A DNA stretch of 64,000 bases, taken from positions 5,383,673 through 5,447,672 of the forward strand of contig NC_054699.1 of the NCBI RefSeq assembly GCF_016097555.1. The letters run 5' to 3'. The notes under the pieces were generated by a model. That model was not told where the DNA came from, did not search any database, and saw only the letters and a program-made list of their open reading frames with translations. Numbering within the stretch: the stretch's first letter is position 1; each line of letters begins with the position of its first letter. Below, in pieces: positions 24,095 to 34,852 of this stretch. The DNA comes from Gigantopelta aegis (lineage: Eukaryota > Mollusca > Gastropoda > Neomphalida > Peltospiridae). The position numbers were made by a program, and so were the translations under genes.

Positions 24095-27000
24095 TGTTTG
24101 TGCCAGAAAGAAATTTTTGGGTATGGTGCTATGGAATTGAATGCAACCACAGTCGACATAAGGTATGGAGGACCTCCCTTAGAAAGAAAATGGGTTAAGT
24201 TTAGGGTTAGGGTTAAGAAAATCATACAGTAATGATAACAGTAATTAATTTTGTCAAAAAGTTAACTTAAAAAAATAAAATTTTGGGTATGGCGCCATAC
24301 CCGTTTTACCCTCTGGCAGAAACCCTGCCCCCCCCCCCCCCCCCATCCCCTGTTGACTGTGGTTGCATTCAATTCCATAGTGCCATACCCAAAAAATTTC
24401 TTTCTGACAGAAACACTTGATTATTATAATTGAATATTTTTATGAATTGAAGTAATGTACCCCTGCATGCAGCTATGGAGGGTAGACTAGGTTGTAAACG
24501 GGTCGTTAATTTTACTATACAGTGAATACTTCTAATGTTGTTAAACTCTGATGGCAGTGTTTTCATGACCAACGAAATACCTATTTTAATAGCAGAACTA
24601 TGGCCCGGTTACGTATTTAACAGCATTGAACTTGAAGATGTTTGATACAATGTAAGTTGTTCGTACTTGTATACAGATAGTATTTCACTGCATCAGTTAT
24701 TGGTGATGGTGGTGGTTTGTGTCTATATCTATACATGTATGTGTCTGTGTGCATATCCAGACATCAGTTATTGGTGATGGCATTGCTTTGTGTCTATATC
24801 TATACATGTATGTGTCTGTGTGCATATCCAGACATCAGTTATTGGTGATGGCGTTGGTTTGTGTCTATATCTATACATGTATGTGTCTGTGTGCATATCC
24901 AGACATCAGTTATTGGTGATGGCGTTGGTTTGTGTCTATATCTATACATGTATGTGTCTGTGTGCATATCCAGACATCAGTTATTGGTGATGGCGTTGGT
25001 TTGTGTCTATATCTATACATGTATGTGTCTGTGTGCATATCCAGACATCAGTTATTGGTGATGGTGGTGGTTTGTGTCTATATCTATACATGTATGTGTC
25101 TGTGTGCATATCCAGACATCAGTTATTGGTGATGGTGGTGGTTTGTGTCTATATCTATACATGTATGTGTCTGTGTGCATATCCAGACATCAGTTATTGG
25201 TGATGGTGATGGTTTGTGTCTATATCTATACTTGTATGTGTCTGTGTGCATATCCAGACATCAGTTATTGGTGATGGTGATGGTTTGTGTCTATATCTAT
25301 ACATGTATGTGTCTGTGTGCATATCCAGACATCAGTTATTCGTGATGGTGGTGGTTTGTGTCTATATCTATACTTGTATGTGTCTGTGTGCATATCCAGG
25401 CATCAGTTATTGGTGATGGTGATGGTTTGTGTTTATATCTATACTTGTATGTGTCTGTGTGCATATCCAGGCATCAGTCACATGTACAGGGAATTGTGCA
25501 AGGGGTCTAAACTGTCACAGACAAACTTTCTAGGGGGTTTAAGTCATGCTCCCTGAACATTATTTAAAAAAATTAATTTCTTGGAGTTGGGGTTCAACCC
25601 TCGAAAACCTCCTCTACACATGCCCACCACCACCCCCGCCCCCCCCCCCCCCCCCCAGCCCTCCTGCTCTGCCATGCTTGTCGTTTAATATGCTATAAAT
25701 ACATAAACTGTTTCAGATTTCGGTCGGTGATGGTGAAGGAGATGATACACGTTGTGTTAAATGAACATCTGTCGGACAAGGAATACAGCGCGGAGGACAC
25801 CACAGAGTGGACGAAGGCCATCGCGGACAGTATCAAAACAAAACTGAAAGGTCAGTCTGCTAGAAAAAGCTGTTATTTTTAATGAAATGCATCGGCAGGT
25901 CAGAATTCCCATTGTCTGACTTCAGTGTCAAGTGGAATTTTCAAGTACCGTATATCTTCGCCTGTAAGTCGATCTCGGCTATAAGTCGAGTCCCTAATTT
26001 CAAGCCCTGAAAACATATTTTTTTAATTGACCCGTTTATAAGTCGACCCATGAAAAACAACTTATAAATATTGAAGTATTTCTTATTTTCAGCACATGAG
26101 AACAATAATGTACAATATTTGATCAAAAGAAAATTATTTTACAAACTTCGGTTTTCACATTTTGTACATTGCAATCAAACTACATAGCATCAAAACTAAG
26201 TATTCCTGTAGTAGATAGTGAAAGCTGTTTGACTGTTACTGTATGGCACTGTACAGCATAGTTTTGTGCACAGACAACAACTTTATTTATAAACACTGAC
26301 AACAGATCACTACGATAAAACTGAAAGTATCAGTTAATCACATGTTTTGCCGCCATATTAATACATGTAAGGAGGATAACTCTGGAAAGTACACTGTTTT
26401 TTGTACAAATGATGTATACATGTCCCTATTGCTTTAGTGAACTGCAGAGATCAGTCTAAGCTGTTTTAAGGGAAAGCTCAGTAATATTCATGAAGTTAAT
26501 CACCGACAAAACATTGTTTGAACAACCATTAATGCCAGTGACCAGATTTCAAAATAAACTCAAGCCACATGTAGTTAGTATTGTTTACATTTTTGCTATT
26601 AGTGATGACTGTTATTTTAACTAAGTGGACTGTTCTCTTGGCATGTGAGTGAGATCGCACGCCTTTTTGCATAACCAAAACCGTTCTATAATGCAAAAAA
26701 AAAAAAGGTTATAAAAAATAAATGTGTCAAATTAACATATTTGAGTATAAATACAGGGCATACTTCAACAATAAAACTTGTAAAATAATCCCCAGAACGG
26801 TAATATTTTTGGGTGATTTTTTTTTTACCCTCTTATAAGTCGACCCCCCAAGTTATAAATTTTTTTGGGTGAAAAACATTCGACTTATAGGCGAAGATAT
26901 ACGGTAAGACAAAACTGGAAATTCTCTTAAAACTGGGGCTCGTGCTTATAAAACTTTTAGAGTCCAGACACAATCTCTAATGACGTCACATGCACACACT

Positions 27001-30000
27001 TTGTATGGCGTTGTCATGACGTTAGTGTCTCAGACTCTATCAGAGTCTCCATTCCAGACTCTAAAAGTTTTATATGCAACAGGTCTGCAGTGTTTTTCAT
27101 CATCTCCACAAAGGCCTCAATAAAAAAATAAATTAATATTGTAAACAGGATTTCCCTGTCAAGAGAATTAACGTGCACATTTAGAGCAAGCTGTTGTAGT
27201 GCACGCCTGTCCTGGGCACAGGTGCCAGCCTCGGCCGGCTCCTCCATCCAAGACAGGAAAGGAGTGGGGTGGGGACCGCCTGCACTGGTAGGTGCAAGGG
27301 AGCACCAGCAGTCCGACCATAGTCGGTAACAGGCAGAGGGTGCTATGGAATGTGGAATGTCCCATAGGATTAAAGGTAGGGTCAACTCAAACAAGAGTCT
27401 TATGTGTTGGAAAGATGCATACCCGGACCACCAACACATACTGACACTTTAACAAATAAAAAACGCGTAATTTTAGAGTTAATAAAAAACATTGATTATT
27501 CCTGCTAACTGGGGCAGCCATTTTGTTTTGTTTTTGTGACATCCGGTGGTATAGCTTGGGGCGAAGTGACATCAGCTCCGTCCATCTGCTCTATGCACAG
27601 TGTAAACAAACGCTCTAATTTACGACAAGGCGCTTCGCTTTCATGAACCTGACTTGTAAAATGACATACATTGTGTAAATGACTTGATAGTATAATAAAC
27701 TATTTAACTAAATATATTTTAGGTTACATCAATAGAACGAAATGAGTTATAGTATTTTTCTTTTTTAAAAATCCAATGAAAAAATGCATACTATTAGGCC
27801 TATTGGTAGGGCACGTTCGAGCAAAAACTACCACTCACGGTACCCAAGTGATACTTTTCTTTTCTTGGGACTACGTAATTGGTCAGTTTTGTGATTTTAG
27901 ATGGGAAAATCTACTTAATCAAGGGTTTTACAGAATTACTTACAGTAATAAAGCAGGGTGGTTGGTAATGTCCATTACGATTTGAGGTGTATCCGTGCTG
28001 TTATCACAAAATACCCTGTGATCTTCATAAAAGAGGCACGTCTGTTTAGTGTGTCTAGACACAGTGTCTGGGGACCATCTGAATATACATCTGCCAATCA
28101 GGAACCACAGAAAGGTCACGGAAAGAAAAGACCAATTAACCAAGAAAACACTCCGATTATTGTTTCAGTACGTGGGTTAATTTATGTACGAAACATAATA
28201 CTTTGACAATGGTGGTTTATTTTGTATTGAAAAATAATATATAACTGGTGCTGGCTTACTAGGATGGATATAATTACAGAACATTGCAATGCATTTTCAA
28301 AAATCGGGTATGTTTTGTTTCTTCATTTCGAAGACTAATTCCTGACGTGACACATTAGGTATTACGTAACCACCAGCTCGCCAGAGCGTATTCACTGGGA
28401 TGGCACAAAATGGCTGCACCCGTTATATATAATATCCGTCACATTTAACCGTTTTATTAATTAACTATATGATTATACTTGTTGATATTAAGCCATAATG
28501 TGCATTATATATCGTTGAATATGCATACCAGGCCAAATGCATTAATTGTCCCCTCCTTTAAGCCAAAGAGAATGGGTGTGCATTTTGGCAAAGGAAGTTA
28601 GGTGCATTTTTTTATGGTCAGCCGAAAGATAAAGATAGGGAGCTACGTATAGTTTTGGAAGTTAGTAAGCCAAGAGTAGCTCGTTAATGAGACCTAGCTG
28701 ATGTTGATATGTCTCCTCAGGTTGCCCATAAGGGCCGTTAAAAGGGCCTGATCTATTCAGATGAGGATTTTCCTGAATATTAGAGATTTTATGTAGTCCC
28801 TTGGGTGTCCAGTTTTAGAGGAGTTTCACTGTAATGATATTTGCTGTATAGGCCGACCACAAGTGCATGAAAAGTTGAGATTCATTTGAAAGTCTTATTT
28901 TAGTTTTTGTAAAACAGTGAAATCCCTTTAAACCAAATTGAAAACTTTGGTTTTATGGGGTGTCCAATTTAGAGAGTTTCAGTTTTATAATTATATTTAT
29001 AACTGTTTAATTGTGAGGGAATTCCAGTTTTACCGAGGTTCCGGGTTTGAAGTATCTCACTGTACTGATCACCTAATGGCTTGTGCTCGTTAAAAATTGT
29101 TTTAATGACAAATTTGCAATGACATAAATATGTCTTTTAAAGGGACAGACCCTAGTTTTTAAACACTAAGGCATATTTTTTCACTATTAAAGTCATTTTG
29201 AACAACTGAAATCATACATTACTTAGATTTTATTGTTTAGATTATCAATTTCTGTACAACCGAAGTGTTTCTGGTCATCCTGGTGTTTTTAATATGATTA
29301 TCACAAAATGCATTTTTTATATTTTGAAAAACACATGTGTGTCTGAGAAGTAATGGTTATGGAGTAGAGTTCTTGTCTATTGTTTAAGGGTATTTCACCG
29401 TTCAACGACATAGACTCATGTTTCACTCTGTTGTAACTTTATCCAAATGAGTTACAGGTTTGTAGATTAACCGAACTTAGTGTCCATATTTATGGGTTGA
29501 AACTAGAATCTGCACCTTTAATGTTAGGTAGCACAAAAGTGAAAAGATTTGCCATATACATGACATTAAATAACAGGTTGTGTATGTTTTTGATTTCAGA
29601 TTTAGGCTACGACCGATACAAGTTCATAGTTCAGGTTGTCATAGGGGAGCAGCGAGGAGAAGGCGTAAAGTAAGTGTGCAATTATTGGTGTCTTTTTTTT
29701 TTCTTTTCCTTTTTTTTTTTCTTTTTTTTTAAAAATTATATCCCACTTTATCCTTTTTATCCTTTCTCTGCTTTGAATTCCGTCTCATTTCTTCACAATC
29801 TAACAACTCCTTTTATCTGTCAACTTCATTCAGTGTCCACCTCCACATCCCACTCCTTGTCTCTCCAAGCCTGACAGGTGTTGTCTCTTGTGGCTATCTG
29901 TGCCACACACTTGCCATTCTCCATCAGCTTTTAGCTGTGTTTAGCTTAGTTTGACCACTTCGGGGAGTGTTCATTAGTTACTGCTGGCATTGTTAAGAGG

Positions 30001-33000
30001 CACCTACTATACTCCCCTACTACCGGTGGTCGTTAGTGCCGTGGGTCAGACCAGGTTTATTAGTGGCAGAGGACGAGTATGCCAGGTGGGTGCAGGCAAA
30101 TACATTGGGGTTTTTGTTATTTCTTTTGGGTTTTTTTAAAGTAAGACGTGTAACACTGGAAGAAAGGAAGAATTGAAGAATTGTCAGTGATGAAGTAAAT
30201 GCTTTAATGGCTATTTTTAAGAAAAACAGGCTTCGTATATTTCGCCCATTTATTTTTTTAAATAGCTATACACTTACAAACGACACACTGTTTTCGAATT
30301 AACTTTTTTGGCGAATTGGTAATGACATATCTTCTCCAAATTCAATTTTAAATAGCATTTGGCGAACAGCAGTTTAAACCCTGCACAGTGTGTAAAAAGT
30401 TGAGATATGTGAAATGTTGATATACATATACATGTAAATCTACCCACTGATGATGTTATTGTTTTTATTATTTTTCTGTTTATGTTTTTTCAGAATGGCT
30501 TGCAGATGTTTTTGGGATTCTGATACAGATAATTACGCTCAGGATATTTTCATGAATGTAAGTAACAAACAGATATACTATATTTAACGCACTGTTTGGA
30601 TCTCTTACTCAAATCATCCATTCATCATGTCTGTCTTTTTCATGTAGAAATGGTTTTCCATTGCTAAAACAGGAGCAGGATATAGTTCAGTAGTAGAGCG
30701 TTTACCTGAGGAGCGACGGGTCATAGTTGGGCTTGTATTGTTTTCCCCCGTCACAGCCATTATTCCCCTTCTGGTACATCAAGACTCAAAATGCATTTTG
30801 TTAAGTGGAAAGCAATCTTTGCTTCTCAAATTTTGATCTTAAAGCAAAGGCTAGAAATTGACAGGCAGTCCCAGGCACAGTGGAGTTGGGGGGACTGGAA
30901 GGTCTCCAGTCCCCCCCCCCCTCCAATAATTCTGAATACAAAATATTATTGGTATTAAATAGCCCCCCCCCCCCCCCAATGTTTACTTGCTTGCACCGTG
31001 CCCGCTGTATATGTGGAAAGTGCATATAAAAAATCTCATGTTGCTTTATCATTAGGAAGGAAAGAAATGTTTTATTTAACAACACACTCAACACATTTTA
31101 TTTACGGTTATATGGCGTTGGACATATGGTTAAGGACCTCACAGATATTCAGAGAAGAAACCCACTGTCACCACTTCATGGACTACTCTTTCCGATTAGC
31201 AGCAAGCGGGCTTTTATATGCACCATCCCATAGACAGGATGGCACATACCACGGCCTTTGATGTACCAGTCATGGTGCACTGGCTGGAGTGAGAAATAAA
31301 CTAATGGGCACACTGACGGGGATTGATCCCAGACCTAATGCGCATCATTATCATTGGCAGTGGCTGGTTTTCTTTCTGTCTCTAATGTCAAAATAACCAT
31401 GTGTTGGACATAAAATAGCCATAGTTTAAACATTTGCTGAGGTGTTGTTAAACAAACATTCCTTTCTTTTCCATAGCAAAATTTACGGTTTTCAATTTGT
31501 ATGTTTTAATCTATTTTACTTTACAATAAAATTTTACAGTTCCTTCAAAATTTAAGAACTATTTTGTTTGTGGGTATTTTTTATTTATGGAATATTTCGG
31601 ACCTTTAAAAATCCTGTGGAGAAAGACGAAAGTAACTAATTCTGTTTAGGTATTTTGCTCTGGCAACAAATGACAGTGATAGCCTATTCTTAGAATATGA
31701 TAATATGTACTTTAATAAAAACTGCTCAACACAGGCATACAAAAGGGGTGTTTTAGTAAGAGACAATTTGTATTTAATTAGTGTAATAATATTTAGCATA
31801 ATAATTTTAATTTCTGGAAGACTTAATTAGCATTGATTGAGAAGTGGGTCTTGTTTCATTACTGAGACATGACAACTCAGTTTCTCTAGGTTTTTGGTTA
31901 GAGTAGTTAAGGCAACAAATCTCTACAGACTGAACCCTAATGAAATAATATACCAGTAGGGTATGATAAATTGTAGGCCTTGACATAATATTTTTCATTT
32001 GTAGCTCATAGGGCGTGTAGAATGTGATAGCTCTTAGAAAATATTGGCAGCTCTTTAATTTTAGTTTTAAAAAATAAGGAACAAGGTTTATTTCATAGAT
32101 GGAGAGCTTGATATAATGCTTGAATTAGTATATACAGTGTAACCTCTCAAAACCGGACTCTCTGTAAACCGGAATTCTCCCAAAACCAGACATTTTTCAC
32201 GGTTCTTTTTTAAAAACTTGATACATAATTTAATCTCTCTCAACCAGATACCTCTTAATACCGGACATTTTACTTGGTCCCGAGGGTGTCCATTTTAGAG
32301 GGGTTTCACTGTATATGTGATGAATCAAAAGTTGCATTCCAGAACAAAAGATTGGGTTTCATACAAAATGTGTGCGGGATGTAGCCTAGTCGTATAGCGC
32401 TAGCCTTATGCTCGATTGGTCTGGGATCAATCCCCGTCAGTGGGCCTATTGGGCTATTTTTCATTCCAGCCAGCTAGTGCACCACAACCGATATATCAAA
32501 GATTGTGGTATGTGTTGTCCTGTCTGTGGGATGGTGCATATAAAGGATTCCTTGCTACTAATTTAAAGCAATGTAGCGGGTTTCCTCTAAGACTATATGG
32601 CAGAAGTACCAAATGGTTAATTAATAAATCGATGTGCTCTAGTGGTGTCATTAAAACACTTTCCACGTCACAAATTGAAGCCTGCCACTTGCGAATCTTA
32701 ATTTGCATTTGAGGAGTAAAAGTTTAGAGGTCTAATCCAGATCTTCTAGATTATGGTAGCCCCACTCCCATGGCTAGTGATATTCAGTGTTGGGCTAGTA
32801 AATAACTACTATAACTAGCCCGATAGCTAGTGGGGAAAAAAACCCAACCTTGTCCAATGCTGCATTTAAGTCTTATTTTGTAAATATGAATATCCTGCCC
32901 CCTCTTTCCTCCCTCAAGTGTTTTTAAGCTCTATCTCCATCTTTAGGTGACATATCTGATTATTCCAATTAATAAAATTGTATTTACTTAAAGTAAGGCT

Positions 33001-33441
33001 AGTGAAGTTTTAATCATGGCTAGTAAATTTTTAAAATCACTGATCCCATGGCTAGTGGATTTTTTTATAAAATTCTAGAAGCCTTGTTTAATCATTCGGT
33101 TTTAACAACTCTTTGCAGTGAATCAAGGTTCCCAAAACAGGTAGGATTCCTTTTGAGCAAATGACTAGTTAATTAGATTTCCAGGTGAGATATTTTCTAC
33201 TTGGAACACCTCATGGCTAAATGCGGCAACAATAGATCACACTATGCAACCATGCATCTTACGTGCATTGTTCAAAAATAGATGCCTCAAAAAGACTTGT
33301 TTTCTGCGTTCTTTCCTCTAACTTGTGTTGGTGCCAGAATGTTTTCCAATCTTTAAAAAAAAATTAAAAAAACTTTTTTCTTTTCTTTTTCAGGATACAT
33401 TATTTTGCGTAGCAGCAGCATTTGGAGTCTTCTATTACTGA
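15136..33441 (+). CDS. DYNLT2B: Tctex1-family dynein light chain, DYNLT2B/TCTEX1D2-like (5 exons, 126 aa)
   Basis: Exons join 15136-15200, 25717-25850, 29600-29669, 30494-30557 and 33394-33441. All boundaries are GT/AG and the phases fit, giving 381 nt and 126 residues plus a TGA stop. The product starts MGEETNESASNSYVIRPNFS; the C-terminal half contains VVIGEQRGEGVKMACRCFWD, DTDNYAQDIFMN and the end FGVFYY. These are hallmarks of the Tctex1 fold, closest to DYNLT2B (TCTEX1D2), a light chain of the cytoplasmic dynein-2 motor that drives retrograde intraflagellar transport in cilia. Length fits a single-domain light chain of about 115-140 residues. The start is the first in-frame ATG of exon 1, with a short acidic N-terminus as in relatives. 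Introns are about 10.5, 3.7, 0.8 and 2.8 kb and full of repeats. Exon structure is read directly; orthology to DYNLT2B rather than another Tctex1 member is inferred. Confidence 0.93.
15923..16876. mobile_element. 954-bp inverted-repeat DNA transposon, Mutator-like by duplication length
   Basis: Flanked by the 9-bp direct repeat ATTTTTAAG (15914-15922 and 16877-16885). Terminal inverted repeats of about 75 bp are shared (TCGATCTCGCCACGGGCG; CCGTAAATTCCATATACTGC). The palindrome-like motif GGCGAAATCGCC recurs near each end and at 16180-16245 and 16610. No transposase. It lies in intron 1 of the dynein light chain gene. Confidence 0.85.
17432..18190 (-). pseudogene. Frameshifted GC-rich proline-rich reading frame, unknown identity
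   Basis: Two minus-strand frames overlap. One (18087-17590) is proline/alanine-rich (APTQMETGHVIIIDPPASPP) and then shows DHSPWTIVCDKLLAKYCGAI. The protein-like pattern appears to continue in the other frame (17915-17445; KLYVTAERDGLFRQGLLNPI and LQKDLPNFNFEQPINSP). The switch near 17715-17750 suggests a frameshift. The block is much richer in GC and in C/G-ending codons than the intron around it, and a proline-rich segment persists upstream to about 18190. It could be a gag-like remnant of a retroelement, a processed-gene relic or a nested antisense gene. I do not recognise the family. Confidence 0.4.
18190..20058. other. Intron 1 sequence with nothing recognised
   Basis: No SINE, MITE or tandem repeat is apparent. 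Frames are short. Two clusters of short inverted repeats near 18900-19030 are not convincing. Confidence 0.4.
20060..20654. mobile_element. Pogo/Tigger-like MITE, interrupted
   Basis: Left part AAACCTCTCAAAACCAGAC, right part GTCCAGTTTAGAGGAGTTTC. Split by the TTAA MITE at 20213-20601. Related copies are at 1-90 (right part), about 28800-28835, 28905-29060 and 32133-32313. Confidence 0.65.
20213..20601. mobile_element. TTAA MITE, second family (TTAAAGGGACATTCCTGAG), 389 bp
   Basis: Inverted ends TTAAAGGGACATTCCTGAGT continuing TTGCTGCA, nearly perfect over about 35 bp; TTAA on both sides. Inserted in a pogo-like MITE. Confidence 0.85.
20890..21135 (-). mobile_element. SINE-A, tail truncated, in intron 1
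   Basis: Starts within the body (AGTAAGGACCACATAGATAT) and runs to the head CTTTACCACTGAGCTACGT. Confidence 0.8.
21695..22363. mobile_element. 669-bp hAT-like non-autonomous element, 5-bp duplication, in intron 1
   Basis: Inverted ends CAGTGTTCGAGATTAA; flanked by ATGTC at 21690-21694 and 22364-22368. Subterminal GGGATACC/GGTATCCC motifs repeat at both ends. Confidence 0.8.
22370..23400. other. Intron 1 sequence, mostly unrecognised
   Basis: A GGGGC-ended fragment at 22525-22655 resembles the palindromic MITEs. A segment at 22664-22720 recurs at 59819-59880. Otherwise unremarkable. Confidence 0.4.
23401..23508. mobile_element. Palindromic foldback MITE, about 108 bp, in intron 1
   Basis: Arms GGGCCCCGTTCCACGAAGTG and CGCTTTGTGGAATGGGGCCC flank repeated GATCTTAGnnCTAAGATC motifs. 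Diverged relatives are at 21350-21480, 22525-22655 and, split by a SINE, 55615-56035. Confidence 0.7.
23630..23800. mobile_element. Rearranged SINE-A fragments in intron 1
   Basis: GACTGGTATATCAAAGGCTG reads forward, then GGGTGGGAAGAGAAATAGCT to GGGGATCGATCCCA reads reverse, so two fragments meet head to head. Confidence 0.55.
23888..24417. mobile_element. Two copies of one CAGGGTTTCTGCCAG element, one inserted in the other in inverse orientation
   Basis: The outer copy runs from AGGGTTTCTGCCAGAGGG (23889) to about 24093 and resumes at 24342-24417, ending in a degenerate GACAGAAACACTTG. Between these lies an inverted copy ending CTCTGGCAGAAACCCTG at 24327. Both junctions lie in long C runs. 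The inverted halves produce mirror-image short frames on both strands. Confidence 0.75.
24690..25480. repeat. 71-bp minisatellite, 11 copies, in intron 1
   Basis: Unit core TTGTGTCTATATCTATACAT and CATATCCAGACATCAGTTAT. Spacing is exactly 71 bp, so open frames in successive units overlap; they are not genes. It ends 236 bp before exon 2. Confidence 0.96.
25717..25850 (+). CDS. DYNLT2B: DYNLT2B-like exon 2
   Basis: Acceptor TTTCAG ends at 25716 and donor GTCAGT starts at 25851. Encodes the first helices of the Tctex1 domain (FRSVMVKEMIHVVLNEHL, then DTTEWTKAIADSIKTKLK). Exits in phase 1. GC-richer than the surrounding intron, as expected for coding sequence. Confidence 0.92.
25948..26904. mobile_element. 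957-bp TIR element, TA-flanked, in intron 2
   Basis: Left end CCGTATATCTTCGCCTGTAA, right end inverted CCGTATATCTTCGCCTATAA, both continuing GTCGA; flanked by TA. Several TATAAGTCGA motifs lie subterminally. No transposase frame. Confidence 0.82.
27165..27330 (-). repeat. Dispersed repeat with CAAGCTGTTGTAGTGCACGC
   Basis: Same sequence as 14750-14860 (CTGTCCTGGGCACA, CCAGCCTCGGCCGG, GACAGGAAAGG). Probably a SINE-related family. The two copies give similar short frames, which is why they can look like a gene. Confidence 0.55.
27370..28561. mobile_element. TTAA-flanked non-autonomous element, about 1.19 kb, in intron 2
   Basis: Left end TTAAAGGTAGGGTCAACTC; right end CCCCTCCTTTAA. The ends are short imperfect inverted repeats with TTAA at both sides. 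Interior frames are short and degenerate. Ends are clear; superfamily is not. Confidence 0.6.
29137..29521. mobile_element. TTAA MITE, same family, in intron 2
   Basis: TTAAAGGGACAGACCCTAG at the left; degenerate right end CTGCACCTTTAA. Interior matches the copy at 2171-2548 in reverse orientation. It ends about 80 bp before exon 3. Confidence 0.8.
29600..29669 (+). CDS. DYNLT2B: DYNLT2B-like exon 3
   Basis: Acceptor ATTTCAG ends at 29599 and donor GTAAGT starts at 29670. Encodes DLGYDRYKFIVQVVIGEQRG and EGV, the first core beta strands of the Tctex1 domain and the most diagnostic stretch of the family. Confidence 0.95.
29670..30493 (+). other. Intron 3
   Basis: T-rich start (poly-T near 29690-29730). 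No known repeat recognised. The smallest intron of the gene. Confidence 0.6.
30494..30557 (+). CDS. DYNLT2B: DYNLT2B-like exon 4
   Basis: Acceptor TTTTTCAG ends at 30493 and donor GTAAGT starts at 30558. Encodes MACRCFWDSDTDNYAQDIFM and N, the second beta strand and the conserved acidic loop. Ends exactly on a codon boundary. Confidence 0.95.
31050..31352 (-). mobile_element. SINE-A in intron 4
   Basis: Tail GAAATGTTTTATTTAACAAC; head text GGGGATTGATCCCAGACC. Confidence 0.85.
31470..32130. other. Intron 4 sequence, no feature recognised
   Basis: AT-rich with only short frames; it lies between SINE-A and a pogo-like MITE. Confidence 0.4.
32133..32313. mobile_element. Pogo/Tigger-like MITE, 181 bp, complete, in intron 4
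   Basis: Inverted ends TACAGTGTAACCTCTCAAAA and TTTAGAGGGGTTTCACTGTA, flanked by TA. The cleanest copy of this family in the window. Confidence 0.8.
32375..32665 (+). mobile_element. SINE-B (head A, tail B) in intron 4
   Basis: Head GATGTAGCCTAGTCGTATAG; tail GATGTGCTCTAGTGGTGTCA. Confidence 0.85.
32742..33092. mobile_element. CTAGCC-rich element, same family, in intron 4
   Basis: TTCTAGATTATGGTAGCCCC at the left and AAAATTCTAGAAGCC at the right, reverse orientation to 10673-11022. Ends about 300 bp before exon 5. Confidence 0.65.
33394..33441 (+). CDS. DYNLT2B: DYNLT2B-like exon 5 (terminal)
   Basis: A long pyrimidine tract and CAG end at 33393. Encodes DTLFCVAAAFGVFYY and a TGA stop at 33439-33441. 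The two C-terminal tyrosines are a family feature. Confidence 0.94.
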   Translation, partial: DTLFCVAAAFGVFYY

Positions 33442-33985
33442 ATGGACATCTCATCACCCCTCTTGTCATTTCACTCAGACTTTATTCACCTTTATCGACA
33501 TCCAATCACCTGAGAATTTTAACGACATTCATTCACCTGAGTATTTTAACTGGAAGAGAAACTGGTTAGGGCCAAACACAAGACAGTTGGACAAGGTCAC
33601 AATCTAAGAAAGCATTTTTTTTCCTTTTCTTTTTTTTGATGTTGAGGAGATTTTGATGTCTGTGAGATATGGGGTGATTATACCGTTGAAGACAAAATGC
33701 TCTTAGACCTGCTCTCGCACCAGACTGACCCCACTGCAGACAAGAGTAATTGCTGCATCAGTGCATGGAATGCTTTTCTTATCTCTACACAGATCCCAGC
33801 CCAGAGAGAGGAAAGCTACACCAAGCACAAAGAAGAAAGAAAAAATCGCCATATATATATAATTTGTGAAGAACTATTCTTTGATCATTTTGGTATTGCT
33901 TTGTCAAGTGCCTTGTAAAAGTTGTTTCTATTTCTGTTCCTGTATACTCATAGTAAGAAATAAAGGAACACATAGCCAGTAAAAG
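33442..33985 (+). other. Probable 3' UTR of the dynein light chain gene
   Basis: Unique, repeat-poor sequence directly after the stop codon. The first canonical AATAAA is at 33959-33964, about 518 nt after the stop. No SINE or MITE is recognised here, unlike the introns, which fits an exonic UTR. The real cleavage site cannot be read; another AATAAA occurs at 35018-35023. Confidence 0.5.
33959..33964 (+). terminator. Candidate polyadenylation signal AATAAA
   Basis: First canonical AATAAA after the DYNLT2B-like stop codon, in the right orientation. Position only; no downstream GT-rich element was verified. Confidence 0.4.
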
Positions 33986-34261
33986 CATGTATTGACTGCA
34001 GCCAGAACTCTCACCCACAGTGTCAGGATGTTAACTGGGTTACAGGCAGTCAGCCGCACAATACATTTCTAATACATCTCTATCTCTGCGTGTGTCTCTC
34101 TCTCTCTGTTACTCTCTCTCTCTGTCCATCTTTCTCTTTGTCTCTCTCTGTCTGTCTCTCTCTCTCTGTCTCTCTGTCTGTGTGTCTGTGTGTCTCTCTC
34201 TCAGTCAAAAATATAACAGGGTAGGAATTTAATGGCGGTCACCCTGTTTGCTCTTCACAAC

Positions 34262-34375
34262 ACACTTCAACTAACACTAATCCGCTGTCCTGGACAGACA
34301 GCCCAGATACCTGAAGTGTGTGCCCAGGACAGTGTGCTTGAACCTTAATTGGATATGAGCACGAAAATAAGCATT
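34262..34375 (+). mobile_element. SINE-D 3' half
   Basis: CTGTCCTGGACAGACAGCCC to TTAATTGGATATGAGCACGA. A second small tail fragment lies at 34545-34580. Confidence 0.7.
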
Positions 34376-34727
34376 GAATGAATAAATAAATGAATTAATG
34401 AATGAAGAGCAAACTTTGTGAATTGATTATTTAATTTAATTAATTTTCCGTGTGCTCAGTTTTTGCCATGGAAACGCTGTGGCGCTAAATGCAAAAACCC
34501 CACACAAAAACAGAAGATTAAAAAAAATCCATATGATCCTGTGCCTGCACCTTAATTGGATTTAAGCATGAAAATAACTATAAATGATATGAAAACACAG
34601 AGGTGGATAGGCTCGCCCCCTCCCCTGCTATCTAGGTTATCAGTTCAGCACAGGGGTTAAAGGTTAGTGACAAATAATGACAACTGGATATTGTTCTGTT
34701 AAATACTTGATGTTGACCAGGGGCCTA

Positions 34728-34852
34728 ATTCACAAAGATCTCTTAGGCTCTGCTAGACAACAAAGCATCCTCTTTGCAAGTCTTTTAGCATTGCACTGTG
34801 AGATCGCAAAGTTGCTAGAGCTTAGTGACTTAGGTCCCTGATACCACTATGT
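34728..34852. mobile_element. Palindromic MITE (GGGGCCTAATTC family)
   Basis: Starts GGGGCCTAATTCACAAAGAT and ends TAGTGACTTAGGTCCCTG; interior resembles 7091-7220 in reverse. Confidence 0.55.

Noticed and set aside
24719..25556. A ladder of 66-residue frames with identical sequence
   Set aside because: Produced by the 71-bp tandem repeat; 71 is not a multiple of three, so frames overlap and stop in turn.
27014..27439. 141-residue minus-strand frame and its overlap with 27168-27365
   Set aside because: It contains a dispersed repeat also found at 14554-14811, and no domain is visible.
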